From Astropecten irregularis (taxonomy: Eukaryota > Echinodermata > Asteroidea > Paxillosida > Astropectinidae), in the NCBI GenBank assembly GCA_963971285.1, contig OZ020245.1:21900983-21964982 (forward strand): a stretch of DNA of 64,000 bases, written 5' to 3'. Position numbers and translations under genes: made by a program. The first letter of the stretch is position 1. Each line of letters opens with the position of its first letter. Positions 37,201 through 49,200 of this stretch are shown piece by piece. The notes under the pieces were generated by a model that was given only the letters and a program-made list of their open reading frames with translations, did no database searches and was not told the DNA's origin.

Positions 37201-40200
37201 TGTTGTGCTCAACAAACAATGGCCGAATATAAGTCAAAAGCAGTGAGCACCACATGAAAATTTAGTTGGCAATCCTGTTTGATCAAAGAAGACCTTTCAT
37301 GCTTAAAGCAAATTTTGTGCCTAAGCAGCTCTATGAAATTGGCCCCAGGCTTCATGTAACTTGATTGTGGAAAGGGGTATATTATTAAAAACACTTTTGG
37401 GGTATTAAATCGGTCCTTTAAGTTGTGGATTTTGTCATCCAGTTCAGTCAGTTTTGATGTGCATAGTTTATTTTTTATTTTGTTTGATCTGCTACCGTTG
37501 GTTTTTGTCATGTGGTGTGGTCAGGTGGTTTTGAATTATGTCTGGTAGTTAAACTGAAAAATAATTAAGAGCACATTTTTTTTCCCAATAAAATGCACAT
37601 AGATGTGTGTCCAATTGTCTACAGTATCCTTATGGCACATACTTTGAAATTGGATTTTTCATGTCACACTTTGCCAAATTATCAGCCAATCTTTTTAATT
37701 ATCTTAATGTAGCATAACAGGTGTTTTTTAATATTGGGAAGAACAGATGTACTGACAAGAATTAAATTCCATTTACCAAAATCATATTTTTTTTCTATTT
37801 TGTTGTTGAAAATTCTAAACAGGGCTGTAATTTCGGTCAATCAAGCTAGAAGCTAGTAGCTAGCCATTGCCTTTTGTCTTGGCACCGAAAAGGGGAATTC
37901 TAGTTTCTGTCATTACCATCACTGTAGAACGCTCTACTACAAGTCATCAGGCCAATGGAAGTGGATGAGCTATTGTGCCGACAGCCAAAAATATCATTTC
38001 CCTAAGATGGTTTCCATTCATATACGGATGATCGGCCATCCATCTTTCTTCTGCGTATCTTGACAGCGCACCGATGAAATGATTGCCGGTTAAAAGCCAA
38101 GGAGCCTTGGGGGAATTAAAGCCAATTTGCAGAATCACAATGTATTATTTAAAGGGGGCATTGTTCATCAGCGTCATCATCGTACCTAATCGTTGTCATG
38201 TCAATTTGCGGCTTGTCTGAGAAATTCTGCCAGAGATGCCACATTTGTCAAGGAGCAATTTTGTAATAGCCAATGAATATTTTTCTTTTTAGAGAGGGGG
38301 ACGGGGGTAATTGAAATTGTATATCTTTTTTTTTATAAATCGTTTCTCCTTTTATGTTTGTCAGTTGGGCTTATTAGATATTTATGCGTGCATCTCACAA
38401 ATACAGAAACATACATCACTGCTGGAATAATTTAAGAAAACTTACAGCTACTATTAAGTATAAGGCTTGAAAAGATTTCACAGAATTTTTTTTTCTCTTG
38501 CTTCTCGTGTATATTATTTGATAGCTTAACCCAATTTTTCTAAATAAGGACCATGTGCAGGGTCATTGTTTTGGGGTAAGGCGTCCTCTGGTTTTAATCT
38601 GATGGTACATTCCTGTTAATTTGCCTCATAAAATGATACTGAGGATGTTGCAACAGTTAGGCCGACTGTTAGGCCTACTCTTTGAAAGACACCAATTTGA
38701 CCAAAATGTTCCAATCATATTCATTCACACGTTATCAGCTTAAAATGTGTGTATTTTATGCTTGTTTGGTGCACATTGCAAGGTTTGTAACTCTAAGACA
38801 GGTTTTCTGGGCATCCCCAACATAACTTGTAACTGGGTACATTGCAAATTTGGACCCCCTGTTCATCAAAAGCAGAAATATGTTGGATCAAAATCCTTGG
38901 CTAGTTTAAGCTTGGTGACTTTATGTTACAGTACAGGATTGGTAACATAGCAAACAGAAATGTTCACAGATTTACGTATAACTTTCAGGATATGAAGATA
39001 GTGCTGGTAGAAACATACCGTTAAGATATTTCCGCCTAAAATGGTGTATTTATCCAGAAATTAGTGAAACAAAGACCGAAAACAGTTTTTAACTCGGCGT
39101 AAGATCAAAACCATTCTTTATGTTTTATAAGAAAAATTGAGTAGGGTTTTCGCTAATTTCTTGTGACTCGGATGTCAGATTGAGCTCAAATTTTACAGGT
39201 TTATTATTTCATGTACATGTTGGATCAGATAAAGTGTCAGTGCTGAATACTGAAGATATTCTCATCTTGGTACTGAATGAAGTCAACTCGGTCTTGGACC
39301 AAATGAACCTCCTCCTGCTGACTTGATCTTAGTCAATTGGAACCCAGACTCATTTTATTCCAAACTGAATTTGGGTTTACCTCTGGGACTGCCAATTATT
39401 AGGTCGTGTCCCAATTCTCTGGCTGTGGCTGCAAATTACACATATACATATGGCAGCCACTTGCCAGTGACTTTAGCCATTTCCATAGACTTGTGTGTTA
39501 AATTGCGGTCGCAGCCAGAGATTTGGGACACAGCCTTACTTTCTGGAATACAAGAAATACAACTGTCTCAGGATATAATATTTTTCTTCTATCATTACCA
39601 CCACCAATGGAGGTAAAGATTTTGAGCGTTTTCATCACGGAAAAAAACAACTGAAAAGATTGCCGGGACAAATACAGTAGATTTATATTCGATGCAATGT
39701 TAGCCTTGGACTGCTTTAATCCATATAAAAGTTGATCTTGTTTTTGTCTGCCAAAAGAATAGGAGGGTCCTGGTTAAGTGCTCGTTTAGTTGGCCAATTT
39801 GTGTTCCCTTTTGTTGTCAGTTATAATGATTCGGGGTCACACACTGTACACACTCATTGTGTCCTATCCTCAGTGTTTTTTTTTTTATTCGGTTAATTGA
39901 AAATATTTTTAGAAAAACATTTCCTTATATATTTTAATATAGACTTTAAAGGTAGTATCATACTTTGGTTTTTGTCAAAGAAATGAGATTTATGGGCAAA
40001 ATTATCAAGGACGATACAGTAACAGTCATCTGTGAAAATTTCAGTCCCATACGGTGCCCACTTTTTGAGAAAACAGTGAAAAAAATATTTTCTCTTTTAT
40101 TTTTGATCTTTTAACAGATCAAAAAGGTTTTCGGTCGTTGTTTTACACCTTTCTGAATAAATACACCATTTCAGGCGGAACAATTTTAACGGAAGGTTTC

Positions 40201-43200
40201 TACCACCACCATCTTCATACCCTGTAAGTTATAGGTAAATGTGTGAACATTTCTGTTTCAGTTCCTTACCAAAGTATGATACTCACATTTATGTATAAGT
40301 TTGTTCTGTGAACATTCTTTAAGTTAAACTTTTATGTGTTTTATGTGGGTTATTAGTGATCCGTTATTATATTTTTGTGGGGAATGCAGAGAAGGCAGAT
40401 CCATTTGTTGAAGGCAGCCTCCAAGATTTTGAACTTTGACTGCCTTCAATGCCATCGTGTTAGAACTTAGAAAGGCCTTCAGCTAGACTTGTAGACACAC
40501 CAGTTGGTTATTGTGTGCTGCTTGGAAAAATAAAGTTCTGAGCCATTGTGTGCAACCCCTAACTGGCTCAATCCAAGTGGAAATGAACAAACTGGCAAAA
40601 AAAGAGGGTTTCTCACTCTGGAGGAGTTGTGCCCTCTCTCTCTCTCTCTCTCTCAGACAGCGCCCAAACTTTTTTCTGCACCTGTAGGTGCCAATGCTTG
40701 GCCATTATTTACCCAATCCAAGGGGCCCTGTAAAGAAAATAAAGACGTGAATAATACTTAGCCTACCCCTGACCTGAGCCAAAGAAATTTCCCCGTCTTT
40801 GTGTCGTTGGCGTGGGGGTACAAGTCGAGCCAAAGGACCCTTTCAGAGCTGATTAATAGCTCGGTCTTGCATCACTGCTCAAGCAGTAACTGCTGACTGG
40901 TGGTGACATCTTTCTTTGCGTGTGGGAAAAGGGCTTAGCTGAATTGTAGGTCCTTGGTGCCACTTTTCTTTGCAGCTTGCCTTTTCCTTCAAAGAGGTAT
41001 GAAAAACTTGTATTGTGTCCTTCACTGCAATTCGTTCTGCACGTTTGACCTCTTTAAGTCTAGAGGAAAAGCATATTTGCTTTGGTCCCAAAATAAAGGG
41101 ACTTCTGTGTATAATCTTGGGAAGTTCTACATGTATGTGGTTTTGACTAATTCCTAAGTCTTGGATAAATGCTAGCCTTAAGTCTATATTTCACATAATA
41201 TCCTTCCTTGAGATTGAAATACATGTACACTGCATTCTGCTAACAAGTTTATTCTATCATGTTAAATTCAACTTGGTATACATGTACAAAAAAGATCACC
41301 TTTTTCGGAATGTGTATGCATTTCTTTACTGGATACATGTTGAAGTCCTTTTGCCGCGCTGCAATGTTTATCTGCACATGTGCATGTAAGATGTAGTTAA
41401 TTGGAACTGGTGAACAAGGGAAAGACCATGTGGACAGAACAACAGGCAAAAAGTGCAGAAACCTGTATCAGAAGACTATGCCGTGTGGTATATAGCTGTT
41501 GCCAAAAGAAAAAGAAAAAAAGAGACTTATTTGTTGCATTTATTAATAATGATAATGTAACGCATCAATCAAATTGTCCGTAGACTAGTTAATGAAAATA
41601 CGCCCCCGGGGCATCACGACTTGGCCAAGCCGGGGGGACTGGCACCGAACGAAGAGGCCCATGTGCCACTATAGAAACCCCGCCAATTGAGAGGGACGCG
41701 TCACTGCTCCTTTTGTGGCAGAAATGAAACGACGAGACGATGGAATCAGAAAGAAAACAGACTTGATGGTAGATGAGGAAGGAGGTGGATCATGGTTTAG
41801 TTTTCCCTTCAGTCGCCAATTTGTATCAACAACAAAAACACACACACACAAACTATCAAAAAAAAAACAGGGGGGGATTTTTTGGACTTGCCATGTTCAA
41901 CTTGGTTGTCTTGGAATTAATATGTACACGTTATTAGTGCTAGTACGGTATTCCTTTTGAAGGAAGAAGTTAATAGGACAATTCCATTGAAAAGACAAAC
42001 AAATTGAAGCCCCGCCCTCTTTGTGTAAGTTATAAAAATTGCTCGTGATGTGTCTTACAAATAAGCTTACATGTGGATTTGGATTTGACTTCAACATGGA
42101 TCAGCATGTTGTTTATACAGTATACAGGCAAGAAAATGTTCTATTCCACTCTGAATGTTAAAGATACAGTACAGGATTGGTAATATACCCAAAACGAAAT
42201 GTTCCTAGATTTACGTTTAACTTTCAGGATATAAAGATGGTGCTTGGAAGAAACATACCGTTAAAATATTTCCACCTGAAATGCTGTATGTATCCAGAAA
42301 ATAATAAAACAAAGACCGAAAACAGTTTTGATCTAGGGGTAAGATCAAAACCAATCTCTATGTTTTATAAGAAAATTGAGTTGGGTTTTCGCCATTTATA
42401 TCTTTAAGGAATCACCAAGTGTCTTCTGAGAAGTCAAGGCACCCACCTGAGATCCAAACCAATTTTCTCTGTACAGTTCTTGACAAGATTTTTGAGTTTT
42501 GCGACCACGGTGTCAACATTTCAGTCCAAATTTCATCAGAATTAATGTCTAGGCTTCAGATAAGGGTTCCTTACACACTTAAGTCGTTTGAGAATTATCC
42601 ACCTGTAAATAGTACAGGCCACTTATAATATTTTGGTGCCATCATCAGAGACCAATTTTCCTTTGATGACCGGCAATTTTAAGTGGTTTTTTTTTCTCCC
42701 CACCGCATCTCAATGCACACCTTCAAGGCCTCACAGTTCTACTACTACTACATCCATAAATACAAAAAAATATCCCACACACAGACAATACAAGTAGATT
42801 GGAAGCTATTGTGTCTTGGCGTCCATGTAAACTTCATTAATTTTAAGTGCCGACCTGAGGGATTGACAACAATGAGGAAAGGACATATAAATGACGGAGA
42901 AAAAAGCACCCAACCCTGCCTGGCTGGCTGGCTGGCTTGTGCATAATGCATTGTGTGATTACAACACAACAGAGCCGCATCTTAGGTGATGCCTTGGGAG
43001 TGGGTGTGTGTGATGTGTGTGATGTGTTTTATTTTTTGTGCTCTTAATATGTGTCTGAGCCAATAAGTGGTAATGGATGGAGGCAATTGGATTTTACTGA
43101 TGCTCCCGTTAGTCTTTTTGTGTTCGGTTGCCCACGGCTTGAGGAAAATGAAAGAGACAGGGAGAATATTTTGTGCAGAATGTATTATCTTTAATGGTCT

Positions 43201-46200
43201 CATCATTTTTTTTTTCCTTACAAGAAATAATTGATAGCCTGTTGCAGCTAATTCATTGACATATAATAATAAGCATGGTACAGGTGAATCTTGCTTTTTA
43301 TTTTTTACTTACCCAATACCCGGTATATAATTTTTTTTGTCACAGGTGATTTTTGGTAATGGTAGACTTAATATAAATTCCTGATACAGCACTGGCACGA
43401 TACAGCACGTAGACATTGTTCCAATGTGACTAAATTTGTTGCTTCACAATCCTATTTTTAGGTTTGTAATAGTTTCTGAGCTGCTTACATTTTGGACTTT
43501 TGGATAAGTGAAACATTTTTAAATTGGAGTCTTTCAAGAATGAGTGGTCAAGGAATACATGTACATGTAGGTCAAAGTCACTTAACAGGTAGCTTACATT
43601 ACCGTGGAATTGCCCAAATGGGTAAAACTGTGGCTGTTTCTAAAAATGGTTCCCAGATCTACAGCTTTGGCTATTGGTAGCGTGTTCCAATCTCAGTAGC
43701 TCTAGACCACAGGCTTTGAATGCAGCCTGTTTTTTTTTTTTCTCCATTTGCTCCTGACTCCTCCACTCTTGGTGTGTTGTGCTTATTGTGAATTGTGTGA
43801 ATCAACTGTGAATTTCACATATACAAATAATGTAGACCAACAATGATTTATATCTGTTATGGGACCAAAGCTTGTAAGAAGTACATGTATGCACAGATAT
43901 ATGGAAATTCAGCACGAAGCTGAATTTTTCCTTTAAGAAATCACACTTCACAGGTAGGCCAATAAAAACAACTGTTGCAGCTTACTGTACATATCAGATA
44001 CATAGCTGCAGAGTTGAGCCATTGAATTCACTTTAATAATGTATATATCTATGGCACATATTTTGCACAAGATTTAGTTTGGACTTAAAAATCATCTCTT
44101 TTTGGCGAGGTGCTGTGAAGCAGTGCGAGTCTATGTAATATTGATTTCTGTCTGGCTGTCCGTGTGAAATGGGTTTTTTTATTTGGATGAAAAGTTTTTC
44201 AGTTTTTCAGTGCTTCAAATATTTGGGAATGTAATAAAATTTATTTCTACAACCTCAAATTAGAGTTTATACTCTTATAAATTAATTATTTTAATCCGGA
44301 AAGACTATATAAAAATGTTACTTTTTTTTTAATTTGCTATCATGTTTGTAACTGCACGTAAGGCTGCAGCGAGCTGGGAAGTGGAATAATTGACAAAGAT
44401 TTGTCCTCTTTTTTTTTCTCTGTGTGTGTATTCTTGTCTTAGATTGAGAACGGTTAGCGGTAGGACTGCTCTTAACGACTGGGCAGGTGGTAGTATACCT
44501 TGCAGAGGTATCCGGACATCAAGCATATGCTGTGAGTATATCTTTATTTGCTGTACACTGTTTCCTTTGTGTTTTGGTTGCTGGTGGTTGTGGGATCGAA
44601 ACTCAGATGATCCTAGTCAGGACTTGAATTTCGTGAAAAATAGCACTGAACAGCAGGTCTAGTAGTAGCTGAAGCATTTTACTAGACCTGAACATTTTTA
44701 TCAATAGACCAGTGGCATTCATGTACATAGGAAAACCGTAATTTTATGCAATATTGTGTCAAAAATCATCAACTTAGGCACCATTTTAATTGTGCAAGGA
44801 AAACAAAATCACTAGACAGTCAGACTAGTGCGGTACACACTTTACTAGACCGAAACTGAGATCACTAGACTTGGTCCACGGTCTTGTGGATATTTTGAGC
44901 CCTGCTTTTGGAGAGAGACTTTTGAGCGTGATCCAAAATTAGGTAACATTCAAAAACATAAATTAAGATTCTTTCAACACCCTTATATTAAATTACTTCT
45001 TTTCACTAAGAAAGGATAACGCTTTTCTACTCTAAAAGAAATTTCTTACATTATTTAATTAACCTAAGTTAGACTCGGGTGAAGGTAGTAATTTTTATTG
45101 ATGTTCGTCCCTCATGCCCTAAAATCTTCTTTGAAAAAACAAACAAAATGCACTGGTGTCAGGACTAAACATTCACATGTTTTTACTGACAATAAGTATT
45201 CAAGAAATCTTTGGCGAAGCAATTAATGCATTGATGTCTGTCCCTCATGTGAGGGACGGTCCCTCATGTGAGGGACGGTCCCTCATGTGAGGGACGTATT
45301 TGTATCACGCTCTTTTCTCTTCTTTAAAATCGGTATCATACTTATACAATGTTGTATTTCATTGTACGAATGCTTCAGTGAAGTTGTAATACCGTACACT
45401 GCTGGGGCCATGGCAGGTTGGTATGAGGAGTTTAATAATGACAAGGGGCAATGGGTTGAAGAGTCATGCACGATATTAATGATCATTGAATGAAGACTCA
45501 TATCTTTGAAAGAGATTGATTTCATTGGAGTTTGTACCCGATTACCCCCGCACAGATGACGACGTGGACGTGCACACAGTGCAGACCCCACCCTTTGCCG
45601 AGTCGGTGTCTGAAGGCGACGTCAGGTGGGAAAAGGGTAAGCAATATGGGAAAAAGAAGACCCGGCCTAAAGAGCAGTCAAGCGTGAAAGGAGACCGGTT
45701 GAGTGGTCTCTGCAGGTTCCTAGGTGAAACTGAATACGCCATAATTTTATAAACACAGTGTCTGTGCTCATTGAGGCGGAGAGAAATATAGCTGCTCATG
45801 CCATCTTTCTCATGGCAATACATCTTCATGATCGTATCTTCTATCCAATCCCCCGGGACCTGCTACCGGCTACCATTCCTGCGATTAACAATGAGAAGCC
45901 ACAGGTAGTTAGTGGAAGACCAGGCAAACTAGAAAGCCACATGTGTTTATGTAACCCGACACAAGGGGGAATATGAGAGCTGTTGACTGACGACGGACGA
46001 GAAGTCTTTGCATTGTAAGACTGTGGTGTCACACACTTAGGATGAAATTTTTGGAGGGCTTATTTTTTGGCTATGACAGCAAATTAGGATCCAATTTCCA
46101 ATAATTATACCTTGCTACAAAACCCTCCCTTGACCTGTTTTATTTCCATCGGCCAGATGCGAGAGCATTAAATTACAGTTTAAAACTTCATTAGGATATA

Positions 46201-49200
46201 TCGCAAGGAATCATCCGATACGAGTGCGTCACTTGTAGAACCAAGAGTACACTGCCAGCAAGACAGACCTTGGAATTCTATCATACTGCATATAATACAT
46301 ATTCAACTGTTGTTTTATAGCTCGTCTGGCTATTATATCCTTTGAAGTATATGCTTGCCGTCAAGCACATAAAATATTCCTTTTACGGGGGGCACATGCC
46401 ATATGGCTGCATCTAGCGCATGTCTTTAAGGGCTTATTTATTAGTTATGGTATAATAATTATGCATTTCTAATGTCGCAGGGACCATTAAACTATATATA
46501 CCAGATCGCATTTGCTGTGGGGATATGGAGGGGGAAAAATTAATGCTGAGTACATGCATACTTCTATACATATCCTTCAACACACTGACTTTAAATTTGA
46601 GAGGCGGACTAAAAAGAATTATGTTTTAACCTTAGTATTTTTATTTTTTTATTGTTCTTTTTTAAGGGGATAAAGATTCAGAATTGAATTTTTGTTTTTG
46701 TTGTGGGCAGGATGGTTGTTACAAGAAGAAATTCAAAGAAATAAGGCAGGGGACATGATAACACCAGGAACCATTTTTATGTGGATCGGTTTGCGGAAAC
46801 ACCATGTAAGAATCATTTGTACATTCGCACTTCTATTTCGTTCACACTTCTCATAAGGTCTCAACGTTTCGACTAGCCTTCTCTAGTCTCCTGATGATTA
46901 CTAGAGCAGACTAGAAGCAGGCTAGTCGAAACGTTGAGACCTTATGAGAAGTGCGAACGATATAGAAGTGCGAATGTACGATTGATTCTAACAGTGTTTC
47001 TGGAAACCGATCCACATACCAATTGTCACCATGCAAAGCCTCAAATCTTTTTTAGGAACCATTTTTGTTTAAGATTGGGGTAATTTGTTCTTCCTTTTTT
47101 GGACTTATATAATGTTTAATATTTCAAGGAATTGGAGGATGCATCTTAAGGCCTTTTCACACAACACTAAAGAAAAATCTCAACCATTAAGAAATTTACT
47201 CATGGTTGCAAATGTCATCGTGTGAAAGGACACCAATGCTTGAGAGTGACCGACATCCCTGGTGAATCCTTGAGAGATTTTGACCGAGGTCCAGACCTAC
47301 GACAACATTTCTCAAGGGACCCTTGCAAAATGCTTTGTAATGCACATGCGTGTGTTTTCTATGTGAAACATGGCCTTTGCAGACCGTGCGCACTCCCGCA
47401 CGCTTTACGCGCAACCTCAGCGTCGTGATGGTACTAGCAGTGTTTTACATTCACAAAATGCATTCTTTATCGATTACCCATGTTCCGTCTCAAGGGAGGC
47501 TTGCAAAATGTTACACTGTGTGAGAGGATGCAAAAGCGGCCAGCATAAAGCCGTTTTGTAAGATTTTGTAACCATGAGAAAATGTCTCAATGGTTGAGAG
47601 GTTTTTTAGCGTCGTGTGAAAAGGCCTTTAGTGTTTCTTAACAGGACTACATAGGTCAGTTTGGTTACTCTTCATTTCATTCTATTGCCTGATCTTTTAT
47701 TGTCTCCTTTACAGCTGTCGGAGATTATGTCAAGGAAGATGATGTTATTGGTGAGATTGAAACGGACAAAGTAAGTTTTCTTGTTTTCATTCTTCTTTGT
47801 TGACCAAACTTTACATATTGTGGACTTTCCGTCAGTATCAATATGGCCAGTGGTCGATTTCACGAAATGCTGCGATGCATTTTAACCTGAGTTGTGACGC
47901 ATTACGAAAACGTACAATGTACAGAGTTTCGTAAAATCAACTACTGATCGGGGCCCAATTTCATAGAATCCGTTACCGTTAGCAAGAATTCTTCGCTTAT
48001 GGTAGCAGACTTTTTTGTTTACGGTTAGCGTATTTCACGGGGAGAAGTTTTCTTTCTGGTAATGGTATTAAGCAAAGAATTTCTGCAGAATGCATAAAAC
48101 AGCACGTTAGCAGAAAATAATCACGGTTACCCTTGAAATTCTTTGCTAACCGAATGTCTTGCTTACGGATTCCATGAAATAGATTTCACACATAGCAATG
48201 CCTGTAAGCACAAAAATAGGCTGCAACGGATTCCATGAAATTGGGCCCAGATAGCACTGTTTGCTACGGATGCAGGTTACCAGGATAGGGGATGAGTCTG
48301 TTTTAAGAGTTTCAATTCACATCAGCAAACCTTCTTTTATTCTCTAATAAGCTGGCACGTCCAGTTGTCTTTCTTTTTTGGCAGCGCTTTATTTTGATGA
48401 GAAGCAATGGGACAATGCTGGGCAAAGCTTATTGACATTTCCAGTTTCTGGACAGTACAGTTTTTATCATTCTAATCTTGTGGCATCTTTCTTGCAGACG
48501 TCAATACCCATACCGTCTCCGGTTAGTGGCGTCATCATAGAGTTACTGGCAGGCGATGGGGACACAGTCGTGGCAGGACAAGACCTATTCAAAGTTCAGA
48601 TATCCGGTTAGTCTCCACAGTAAACACGTTATTACTGAGTTTATTTCATTTTTGTAAGAATACTGTTTAGAGAGAGATGCCTATTGTGGGTGCTTTTTCA
48701 GATGTTAGTGGCAGCTTGGTATTCTTGATAGGTCAAATGAAAGTTTGGAATGTTGCTTTGTCACTGGAATTGCTAAGAGTCACTTCATGGGATTGTTTCT
48801 GGCCAGTACTCCGAAGATGACATCCGATACACTGCCTGACTAGACCAATGATGCTGTCTGTTGTGCAGGGATGTGAGACTTCAGATTTAAATCTGAATTC
48901 CAAATTTTCTTGTTTAGATTTTAACTCACAATTTAATCTTTTTCTGTACACCTGCTCTGTACAAAAGTGTAGGACCTTTTAGATTTCAGCTTGTTCCATG
49001 GTGTTTCCAGATTTGTTTGTGTGTGGCCACTCACATCTCTGGTTGTGGTGAAGCTTCTTACAAACGCTTGGGCATCGTCTTAGAACATTATTTATTGCCT
49101 TTGATTTTTATTGTGTGTATCTTATTTTTGATCATTTGTTAACAATGGTGCAGACAGCTATGACAGTCTTGAACCGTTCACCCAAATGCAAAATAATTTT

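Noticed and set aside
40560-40761. Exon after the CT-run acceptor-like site in intron 3
   Set aside because: The CT microsatellite mimics a pyrimidine tract. The following frame is not needed for DLST phase and has no domain.
45241-45297. CRISPR array
   Set aside because: Direct tandem 19-mers with no spacers, inside a DLST intron.
48385-48497. Extended DLST exon 7
   Set aside because: Joining exon 6 in phase to the upstream acceptor gives a premature stop, and the extra residues do not resemble a lipoyl domain.
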